This document shows, piece after piece, positions 55,501-64,000 of a stretch of DNA of 64,000 nt. Position 1 is the first letter of the stretch. The number at the start of each line of letters is the position of its first letter. The DNA is from Siphonodentalium dalli (lineage: Eukaryota > Mollusca > Scaphopoda > Gadilida > Siphonodentaliidae), in assembly GCA_032622095.1 (NCBI GenBank), contig CP136061.1, positions 127,854,754 through 127,918,753 on the forward strand, read 5' to 3'. The notes beneath the pieces were generated by a model. The model saw only the letters and a program-made list of their open reading frames with translations, had not been told where the DNA came from and searched no databases. Made by a program: the position numbers and the translations under genes.

Positions 55501-57587
55501 CTTGAGTTCTAGTTCAAAATTGTCAAGATCCCAACTTGGTAGTCATAGTAATGCACGTGTGGAAATGTAGCGGTACTTTAATAGTATGAACTGGTGACAA
55601 GAAGAAGTCTAAGCATGAGGCAATCATCAACATTTCTTCCTGCACATATGTTTGCCAGAATGGTAGAATGGGGTTTCTGATAATTTTGTGTCGATTTTCC
55701 ATTCCAATCACCAAGAATACCCATACAAGGATTGATTTTACGAAGACTTTTATGGAAAAAGTCAGAAAACGTCCGTGTAGTTTGACAGACTATCCAACCT
55801 CATTCATCTACCAAGCCTATACCGGCGGTATACATGTATCATGGTGAAATGGAAAAGAATAAAGTATAGCTAGAATATCTGAACAAGGCTCCGAACGATC
55901 TCCTGGTTTATATTTTCAATTTCAGGCTTCAAAAGCCAGCTACTGTTAGCTATATACAGTATTATGATTGAGTCCGTCGCTAGACCTTTTAGTATACGAG
56001 TAGATATTAGATAAACTCAATTGTTATCGATATGCAAGAACGTATGGCGATCACATGCATGATTTGAGCATTGGTAGCTGACATCGCCTGAAGTTGGAAA
56101 CTTCACTATTATCTCCACATACCACGTAGGTCTCTATTAAATTATTTATATAATATCAGAATCAAGTTTGGCACAAGTCCATTTACTTAACGTGCTCGAA
56201 CAGATATTTCAGTTTTATATATTTCTCACCGAAAGCCCATGTATGATAATGATATGCGTATGTACCTTTCTTGCACGCTGTGATATATTTCGGAAATATA
56301 TCTATTTTAATGTCAAATTTCGCCATTTCCGCCACATTGGCGGCCATCTCGATTACAATGAGATATTAATAACTCCAGATAATCTAAATCGGAGTACATT
56401 CATTCATATATCTAACACCGAGATATCGTTCTCCTGTTGCGGACATGTTATTTGATGTGTGCAAATATAATGTTTGGCGAATTTTCACGATGCTTATTTG
56501 GACAATAATTGTCATATGAACTCGCATATTGAGTCATTGCGGAAAGACAACTACTATGAATGTGCCGTAACATGGCAGATATTTATTTGGAAGAAGCAAA
56601 TTAGTCTACTACATTCACATTCTACATGACAGAAACGTAATTGGATGAAAAGGGGTAAAATTTGCGTATTATCGTATTTTGGCCGCCATCTTGGAAGCCA
56701 TCTTGGATTAAGTTGACAGTTTCTGGATCCAGTTAGATGTAAATACCTTATGTAATGATCATACCTTTCCATCATCGATTATTTCTAAATTTCTATAAGG
56801 ATATAGTTAGAAAATAAAAAAGTATATTTTGGCGAAATTCATACCAATTCCTTTAAATCATCGCATTTGGAGAATTCAATCAAGGTTATGATTCAAGAAA
56901 TCAACTAATTTGATGCCTAAGTGAGTTGTTATCAAGATTGAAGAGAAGTATATTCCCTAATCGTCACCAGTTCGATACAATCGGAAATGATGTAAGCGAA
57001 ATGTATGGAAAATCATCAATTTCCCACTTCCGGTCGCCATTTTGGCGGCCATCTTTGATCGAGAGGACAAATTTTTATATAAAAATATAACATGGCGTCA
57101 CACCATGCACGGTACAAAAGGATTGTCATTTATTTTATATCAAAATTGTATTTTTATCATGAAATATAACAATGGCGAACTTAAAAAAATGAGCATGGCG
57201 GCCATCTTTGTGACATCATCAGACCACCCAGTCGCGACCCCAGGGGGTCTAATAATTTTTTTTCTGAAGTAGAGACCATATACTGGCTCATGAACATGGT
57301 CTCTATATTTGTTCATGAATTTCCCATGGGAGCCCAAAATCTGACATAAGCAACGCTACTATATTCTCTATGAACAATGCAAACAACATGGTAATTATAA
57401 TGAAATTTAATTTATGGCTGGAGTCAAAAATTCATTTCATTATAAGTACCATGTTGTTCGTAGACCACATGAGTGTATTTTGCACTAATACATGGCTCAA
57501 ATTTATTCATTTGTTGCATATATTCTGTTGAGTATAAAATAAGATGGTCCAATAAGTAACCGGATTTAGGGTACAGTCACCCTTTAA
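52512..57587. mobile_element. large (5.1 kb) TTAA-type non-autonomous element with long inverted termini
   Basis: Left tip AAAGGGGGACTGTACCCTAA preceded by TCAA (decayed TTAA); right tip 'ggatttagggtacagtcacc' followed by CTTTAA with TTAA at 57584-57587. Both ends share about 100 bp of good inverted homology ('atatgcaacaaatgaat', 'atttgagccac'). Diverged homology continues several hundred bases inward: 'gttgcttatg', 'gaacaaatatagagactatg', 'atgatgtgacaaagatg' on the left against their complements at 57180-57360. At least seven AAGATGGC/GCCATCTT motifs occur. The tip matches the 63-324 MITE. No transposase-like ORF in 5 kb; the longest frames (52614-52964 and others) have no domain. Confidence 0.75.
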
Positions 57588-57889
57588 TTGGTATGATCCA
57601 TTGTTCATTTGTAGGAATCAAAGAGATACTATAAGCAGACATCAGGCAGATAAACACTTATTTACATGAAATGAATGGAGGGGTCAAGTGGTTCCAGTTA
57701 CAAAGAATGTTTGGTCATAAATTATGGAAACCAAATGATTAGTTATATGATCCCCTTTGATTTATTTGGAGGAATTTCCAATATTAGTAAGTTCAATAAT
57801 CAGTGTTAGGTTTTTTGTTGAACATATTAGCTATAAATTCCTATACAGGATATGAGTTAAAGGACATCTGAATGTTCCCTTCCGCTTGA
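57588..57889. other. no feature recognised
   Basis: Short spacer between elements, no ORF. Confidence 0.4.
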
Positions 57890-58106
57890 TACAGTAATGC
57901 CCTAAGTAATCGACTCCTTAACCACAGCAGAATTATGGGTAACTTTTCAGGATTTCGTCGGAAATATGGCTTGTTGCCATTCATCGGAAAGCTCTCGCCA
58001 AGAGCATTCTGATGAATGGCAACAAGCCATATTTCAAACTAAATCCTGAAAAGTTACCCATAATTCTGCTGCGGTTAAGGGGTCGATTAATTAGAGCATT
58101 ACTGTA
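57890..58106. mobile_element. TA-flanked palindromic MITE, copy 4 of 5
   Basis: TA-CAGTAATGCCCTAAGTAATC ... GAGCATTACTG-TA, with long complementary arms ('ttatgggtaacttttcagga', 'gaaatatggcttgttgccat') around a 'ctctcgccaagag' loop. Confidence 0.9.
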
Positions 58107-58212
58107 CATGGCCATTTTTTATATGAAATGAGAATTTGTTCATGCTCACTGAAGCAACCACATTTGCAGCAATGAACACTCATTCGGAGTTTGTGCTTCC
58201 ATAAATCTGATA

Positions 58213-58419
58213 TACAGTAATGCTCTAAGTAATCGACTTCTTAACCACAGCAGAATTATGGGCAACTTTTCAGGATTTAGTCGGAAATATGGCTTGTTGC
58301 CATTCATCGGAAAGCTCTCGGGGGATGAATGGCAACAAGCCATATTTCCGACTAAATCCTGAAAAGTTACCCATAATTCTGCTGTGGTTAAGAAGTCGAT
58401 TACTTAGAGCATTACTGTA
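58213..58419. mobile_element. TA-flanked palindromic MITE, copy 5 of 5
   Basis: TA-CAGTAATGCTCTAAGTAATC ... TTAGAGCATTACTG-TA. The arms are nearly perfect over about 95 bp with a tiny centre ('agctctcggggg'). Open frames crossing it on both strands give the same peptide because of the palindrome. Only 106 bp separate it from copy 4. Confidence 0.92.
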
Positions 58420-59040
58420 TTATACCGGTACTACAACCCACTGGCATTTGTGTTTAGAAAACAAGAACTCAGGTAGATGATCTCATAAATAAATAATTTA
58501 TTCACCTTAAAAAAAATATCAGGTTATATTATTGTGACAGTTGCAATTTGCCTATATAGCTAGGGCTGAATGCAGCAAATATTAAAATAACTCATAACCT
58601 ATGTTTTGGATTTTCCATTCATAAAAGTTAAACAGATATATGATCTGAGACATGAAATATCAATAATAGTGTGTAACTTCTACTTTTACATAACTACATG
58701 ATTGAAATTTTGCAATATTACATGCCCAAAGTCAAATTCTAATACTCATCAAATGATATACTAGGAATTTTAAGGCTTTTTTAGATGTGTCGTATGTCTA
58801 CTGTCTTTTGTTGGGAATTTTTACAAACACATAAAGTAGTATAATCACATAAGTTCCCTTCAGAAGGCACTTTGTTGAATAGTGCAGAGTGAAGATGATG
58901 TGTCCAGTCTGTGTATGCCGGTATCAAGATGTTTTGTACTCAGATTTTTGAAACACTGTGGATAGAGCACATGCTAAGGACATAAGCTGGATAAATATTC
59001 TGTCTTTGGTTGTAGTTTGATGTCTGAAGACATAAGGTGG
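58420..59040. other. no gene recognised
   Basis: AT-rich; no domain-bearing ORF. Confidence 0.4.
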
Positions 59041-59900
59041 ATCCTTTATACTGAAAATAGAAAGAAATAAAGTTATCACCTGGAAACTGAAATAATCGGC
59101 ATATTCTAAGTCGACAACGGTCATAATGATAACTCTGGAAACAATAAGTGGACCAAACCCAAATTTGAACATGAACTGTATTTTCATGCGAGTAATTCCA
59201 TATCAATTTTGAAAACAATCATAACTAAAGTTATAATCTGGAAACCAAAATGATCGACAAGGACCATAACTCTGTTAAAAATGGGCGGAATAAACCCAAA
59301 TTCAAACTTGACCTGTATTATATGTGAGTAATCCATATGCAATATTTTAAAACAATCAATTATCAAGTGGAAATCATCTGTGACGATGGCCACGGTAGGG
59401 TAGCTCAAGGAGTGATAATCCAAATATAAAAGGAACCCTTTTTTAAACCTGCCCGAGGGCAAAGTTTTATACCCAATTTCAATGAGAACAAGTAGCCCAT
59501 CGCTGAAACATCTGTGCAAACAGATCGTGTCAATATGCTAAAAATAAACAATTCCTTAAAAACAATGAAGAAAAAGAATAACTTTCAAACTTAAAATGCA
59601 AACAGCACCATTTTGCATTTCTATGAAAGCCCTCATGATAGTGACCAAATTTCGATGACATCTGATTACTCATGCTTGAGATATTTTTGCAGACATTTCC
59701 ATATGTACAACAAAGAATGACTAGAAATGAAAATGTGAACACCATTTGTCATTCCTTTGCAATTGTGAATACCTATACCAAATATCATTTAGATCCGACA
59801 GCCAATGATTGATATATCTGCTTGAACTAATTGACAGATAGACAGATGAACAAGGATTGGACGCATCTATACCAGTATGCCGACCATTCACTTCATATAT
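59041..59900. repeat. diverged mollusc-type tandem repeat
   Basis: 'aaagttatcacctggaaact', 'ataactctggaaacaataag', 'ggaccataactctgtt' and 'acccaaattcaaacttgacc' resemble, in diverged form, the 16-17.6 kb repeat. 59600-59900 has 'ccaaatatcatttagatccg' phrases like those at 51375. ORFs here are repeat-derived. Confidence 0.5.
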
Positions 59901-61142
59901 GTACAACTACATTGATTGTCGAAAATGAAGACAAGTCTCTCTCTCCAAACATAAAATTCACAAAATAAATGAATGGATCTGTTAGAAAACTTTCAAAGGA
60001 AAAGTTTCCACAATTTCAAGCCCGTAAATATAAATGATTTTGGTTAGTTTCCTGAATCAAAATCGGACCAAAATAAATATATCACCAAAATCACAGGCCC
60101 TTGAAGTGTCTACAAAGTGATTAGGTTGTACAGTTCCAACTAGAAAAACTCATCCACTCACTCACTCCCTAGTATGCGCTCATATGCCCTCCCCTATCAA
60201 ATCGAAGTCAGAAATAATTGCAAACGTCTCTCAAGTCTTAATTTTACATACTTATATGTTTTAACAATAAAATATACTATCCATGTGAACAGAAGTGAAT
60301 GACAAATTGTGATCCTATTTATAACAATAGCTACAGAGCATTTAAAGCTACTTGGTTGTATGCACTCCAAAATACACCTAATAATATTTGCTTTTGAATT
60401 TTTCCTGGTATCGAAATAGGTTAAAAAATACCTGAACTATCTTTCTACAAGCATTATATGTTCCAGAAAGACACATTGAAGTAAAAAATGATAAAACTTT
60501 GAACCAAAAAAGATTGGACCAGAGCAAAAACTGTGCAAAATTTCACACCCTAGCTACTTTCTCTTCATTTTAATCATCAAACGTATGTAGTACCATAAAT
60601 GTTTCAGGGCAAAGACAGCTCTAAATTTTCTTCCCATGGTCTACAGTTGCAATTTTTACGCGATTGCTGATTAAATAACTTGAATCGGGGGAAAATGAAA
60701 CAATCTCATATTCATCGAAAAATTTCAGAAACAAAACATGTATTTTCAGTGCTATATCAACAAATTTATTTGGAAATCTTCCACATAGGTATGTTATGAG
60801 ATACCTCTTACAAATACATAATTTTGGGGTTCAAACAAGCCATGTCCATTTAAGAGTCTCAAAACATGTATAAGGATATTTGCAGAGATCTGGAGAATCG
60901 ACATGTTTGCTCTGATAGACTTGTGATAGGATGTGGTTGGCTAGCTGACAGTGATCAATATAATAAGAAATTTTTATGACAATATAATTTCAGACTATTT
61001 ATTTCAACTATTTAGACAAAGCTGATTGACATTTAATATTCAAATCAGTTTGTACTCACGCCAATTCGACGACTTTGTTCTCTGTGCAGGATATTCCTGG
61101 AATAGAATCAAACATGAAGTACATGTAACTGGCCCTCATAAT
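59901..61142. other. no gene recognised
   Basis: AT-rich, possibly intronic sequence of the minus-strand gene ending downstream. Nothing specific identified. Confidence 0.4.
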
Positions 61143-61442
61143 ATGGTGCCGGACATTTTCAGAATGAGGTCACCCTCTCAGAGGGTGAATTTAGTGCCTT
61201 CTGGGGACTTCATTCTGCATGACGTCATCTGCTAAATGAGACCTAGACTCAGATTTATTTTCTAAAGAAACTAAAAATGTGTTAGTTTGATAATAAAGAT
61301 ACTTTACAGAGAAGATGATGTATAAGCAGAATGAGGTTCCTGGAGCGCGAATTTAGTGATGCTAGCCCGCTGAGCATAGTAGCACATTCAATGGAGTAAA
61401 TTCACCCTCTGGGGACCTCATTCTGCAAATGTCAGGCACCAT
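61143..61442. mobile_element. inverted-repeat MITE with CAGAATGAGGTC ends, copy 2
   Basis: Left end 'atggtgccggacattttcag' then 'aatgaggtcaccctctc'; right end 'cattctgcaaatgtcaggca' then CCAT. Inner 'gatgctagcccgctgagcat' and 'aaattcaccctctggggacc' match 21449-21857. It lies in the putative intron of the right-hand gene. Confidence 0.7.
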
Positions 61443-61816
61443 AAGTTGAGGCCTGCATGTAACTATGTATAACATGTTCAATGCTGAATTAAAAACATAT
61501 CTTCCCCATCTGTGTGGATCATTTCAATGTTTCTTACCATTTGTTGTTTCAGAGTTGCAATAAAGTTTTCCCTGTCAGTCAAACTAATTTGATTTGAATG
61601 TCACATCAACATGGGAAAGCCCTCTTCTTTCTTTGAAATGGATTTATGCATCAGAATCATAAAGAAGTTAGTTTGAAACTTTGAATGATATCTGTTTACT
61701 TTTTAATGGGATGTTTATGACATTTTGGTGTATCCTTGCAAATATAACTTTCTATACATTCTTGCCTGCACTGGCAAAATTTCTTCTAGATCTTCTTTAT
61801 ACTTAGACATATTTAC

Positions 61817-61871
61817 CACTATCACTTGTTGCACTGCAGTCCGATTCAATACCATCATGAGGATCAGTGTT
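61817..61871 (-). CDS. putative third exon of the right-hand gene (55 nt)
   Basis: On the minus strand an acceptor ('tcaatcaatttcag') precedes 61871 and a GT donor (gtaaat) follows 61817. The segment read in phase 0 after exon 62603-62742 gives an acidic 18-residue stretch ('NTDPHDGIESDCSATSDS') plus one base. Phase and composition agree with the acidic end of the first exon, but such a small exon cannot be confirmed without transcripts. The longer open frame across this area in another phase includes intron and is not favoured. Confidence 0.45.
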
Positions 61872-62602
61872 CTGAAATTGATTGATAAAATGTAGATGGT
61901 ACAGGTATAACAATTAATTTTTTCATTATTTTCAGACATATTTTAAGTTAACGTTGAGTATATCTTTCACGTTTGCAAAAGTAGTGAAATTGCTGGTGTC
62001 TACTGGGAAATCTAAATAATTTCAATAAACAAGTCATCTGATAATTCCACACATGTGTGTTATTAAATAATCATTATTGCATAAAAATGTTGAAAACATC
62101 CATATACAGAATAGAGGCTTTCTCATTTTGAGAGATGTAACATCAATATGTGGGGCAATAAGAAAAGGTGTTCTTGTTTGCAGAAGAATATGTATTGCAA
62201 TACATGTATCTCAATTTTGCCATGTAGATCAGTGTGTAGATGCCTAAATCTCAGTGACAGATTATCATTAGATAGAAATTCTGATATAGTATTAGCAACA
62301 TAACAGTTTGCATCCAAATCAAGGTGGAACAATGACATACATGTATTTAGCTCTAGTCTGAGAATTATTTTCCAGGTCCAGTGACAGGTGCTGCCTTGTT
62401 GCACATGGGGTGAGCCCATCTGTAATTGCTAAGACTGGCCATTTGCAAAATATGAGAGAGCTAAAATTCGTCCTCACCACAGTGATTTGTGTGAGCTGTT
62501 TTAAAAAAAAACCACATTCAATCTATAAATATCCTAAATTTTATAGCTAGTAGTAAGCTACTAAATATTCTGATTACATGGTATCGTAATACTATTTCTT
62601 AC

Positions 62603-62742
62603 CGCTTGGTCGCAGCCGCTGGTGGAACATTGCACTTTAGTGATGATTTTCCTAATGTGTGATCCTTGATCTGCCAACATGGACTGCATTGAATCCTTAA
62701 ACTCATCCAACTTGGATTCAAATGAGTCCTGGAAAAATTGAT
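62603..62742 (-). CDS. second visible exon of the right-hand gene (140 nt)
   Basis: Acceptor 'caatttctcttggcag' ends at 62743; donor GTAAGA starts at 62602. The exon completes a split codon with the upstream exon and encodes a charged, probably helical segment ('FFQDSFESKLDEFKDSM', 'LADQGSHIRKIITKVQ') of 47 residues, ending GCG in phase 0. No domain is recognised; the heptad-like hydrophobics suggest a short coiled coil. Exact phase continuity with 63248-63896 is the main support. Confidence 0.65.
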
Positions 62743-63247
62743 CTGCCAAGAGAAATTGATGTACATAATTAATTACAGTTACAGAGTTGATTCTTTTTCT
62801 GTTAGTATAGGAACAACATGATTTTGTAGAAAGTAGAATATAGGTTGATACTACCATAATAGCAGGACCATGTTGGTATCAAAGTTTTGTCAACTATAAC
62901 CCAAATTTCAACTGTGTTTATTAAAAAAGTCCTGGAAAATGTGCATTATTCTCAAAAATTGTTTATGAACTATCAGCATGTATAAAATACATCCTGAAAA
63001 TGGGCAGGGATGACCAAAATCCAATCTATTTGAAGTATTTTAACATTAAAAAAAATAAGCCACATACCGGTATACAGCCAGTAAAATGTACTATATGAGA
63101 GGTTCAACTTCATCCTTGTGAATATCTATCATGACTGATGTCACTGTCTGGAAAAATGGGATGTAACCTTGTCAAGTCTTATCTATTCCCCTTTCATATA
63201 CGATCTTTTCCTAAAAAAATATTGCACAGAATATTTTCCTCACTCAC

Positions 63248-63896
63248 CAAAGTGATAAAGGAGGTCATCAATTTCAAGTGAAGGCTCATTTTGCTCCACA
63301 TCAGACCAGTCGATTACTGAGCCGTCAACGGATTCCATTCCGGCTGGCACCGAATTCTCACTCTCCTGGTTATCCAACAACATTCCAGAGTTAAGAACAG
63401 TACAGCTTAGTGCTGGCTCTCTTGGCAGTCCTGCTTGAGACAGTGAAGGATTGATTTGCATTAGCACAGATGATTCTTGCTGAGATACAGGATGGTTGAT
63501 GCAAGGTAGTTCTGGTTGAGGCATGGGTGAATTAGACACAGTAGATGCAGAATGGTTGATGCAAGTTAGTACTGGTTGAAGCATGGGTGAATTAGGCACA
63601 GAGAAACATGACTGAGATGTATTGTTGATGCAAGATATCACTGGTTGAGGCATTGGTGAATTGTGTGCAGTAGAACCGGATTGAGATGCAGAATGGTTGA
63701 TGCAAGGTAGTACTGGTTGAGGGATGGTAGAACTGGGTGCAGAGGTACCAGGTTGAAACATCTGATTATTTGTGGAGTTAATCAGTGATCTTGTCGGCTT
63801 TGTTTCTGTATCACTTTGTTCCATGCTGTCTTCTTCATGTCTAAGAGAACCTGATCGTCTGTGTTTGCTGGTAGCAAGCCATCTGTATAAAGGTAA
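63248..63896 (-). CDS. first visible exon of an unrecognised gene (649 nt)
   Basis: The minus-strand acceptor 'cttactttttccag' ends at 63897 and a strong donor GTGAGTG begins at 63247. The 216 complete codons have no stop. They open with 'LPLYRWLATSKHRRSGS', followed by a Ser/Thr/Asn-rich stretch. About four diverged repeats of 25-30 residues then appear around 'NSPMPQPVLPCINHSASQ'. The exon closes with the acidic 'GSVIDWSDVEQNEPSLEIDD' before 'LLYHF'. Ser/Pro/Gln-rich repeats and an acidic hydrophobic patch resemble a transcription-activation region, but that is inference. No start codon lies in the exon (it begins mid-gene), so upstream exons are outside the window. The open frame extending to 63992 runs through intron and a transposon tip and is not coding. 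Confidence 0.7.
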
Positions 63897-63964
63897 CTGG
63901 AAAAAGTAAGAATAGTACCTTTGTACAAAGTTTCTGAACCATGACAAATGATGCAAGTAAGGTT

Positions 63965-64000
63965 TAGTGATGCGGACCGGACCGGGTGTCACTGGACCGG
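63965..64000. mobile_element. left tip of a GGACCGG-rich hAT-type element (continues beyond window)
   Basis: TAGTGATGCGGACCGGACCG then 'ggtgtcactggaccgg' matches the ends of 41790-42952. It lies in the intron just upstream (gene sense) of exon 63248-63896. Confidence 0.8.

Noticed and set aside
62123-62419. 98-codon minus-strand frame between two exons as an additional exon
   Set aside because: No convincing acceptor/donor pair in phase with the neighbours, and the sequence looks like intronic composition. It remains possible but unsupported.
63897-63992. N-terminal extension of the right-hand gene to an upstream start
   Set aside because: A strong acceptor ('cttactttttccag') ends at 63897, and the upstream codons run into a hAT terminal repeat.

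Overview
The window is animal nuclear DNA, most likely from a marine bivalve or close lophotrochozoan relative. The evidence is a FOXO-type forkhead exon with a canonical splice donor, other split coding exons, AT-rich non-coding sequence, and very dense transposon debris of the sort found in mollusc genomes. This debris includes 'GGACGGACGG' repeat tails, 'aaagttatcatccgg' repeats and many hAT, TTAA-type, TA-type and PIF/Harbinger-type non-autonomous elements. No bacterial-style operons, CRISPR arrays, rRNA or convincing tRNA genes were seen. The species call is inference; I could not run any search.

Host genes are sparse. Minus-strand exon 1 of a FOXO gene lies at 31293-31652 (start codon, AKT-type motif, first half of the forkhead, donor after AGWK). 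No later FOXO exon was found at lower coordinates, so 1-31292 is probably a transposon-filled first intron. At the right end, 61817-63896 holds at least two and probably three exons of an unrecognised minus-strand gene with a Pro/Ser/Asn-rich repeat and an acidic stretch; the exon phases fit one another.

Region by region: 1-9.7 kb holds TTAA-flanked MITEs, TA-flanked palindromic MITEs and an EcoRV-motif (TGATATCA) array. 9.8-14 kb is a three-level transposon nest with target-site evidence: a TTAA palindromic MITE hit by a TAA-flanked Harbinger-like element and by a full-length hAT element whose transposase carries one frameshift. 16-23.5 kb has mollusc tandem repeats and two hAT-type non-autonomous elements, one holding an almost identical copy of a neighbouring repeat. 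23.5-29.5 kb has another TTAA element with X-box-like motifs and several copies of an unidentified coding-like repeat. 34.8-37 kb has tandem and duplicated repeats.

The most unusual structure is 37.3-44.9 kb: a very large inverted repeat whose arms (about 2.3 and 2.5 kb after subtracting an inserted hAT) diverge from a 1.4-kb GA-rich satellite. Each arm carries a broken gene for a C2H2/acidic/helical protein. A related but decayed arm at 45.3-47.1 kb is split by another hAT element. 48.8-51.3 kb is a 5'-truncated L1-like retrotransposon with a 664-codon uninterrupted ORF, poly(A) and target duplications. 52.5-57.6 kb is a 5.1-kb TTAA-type element with long inverted termini and repeated AAGATGGC (YY1-like) motifs. 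57.9-61.5 kb contains more MITEs.

Coordinates of insertions with target duplications are base-level; borders of old repeats are approximate. Alignments were made by eye.
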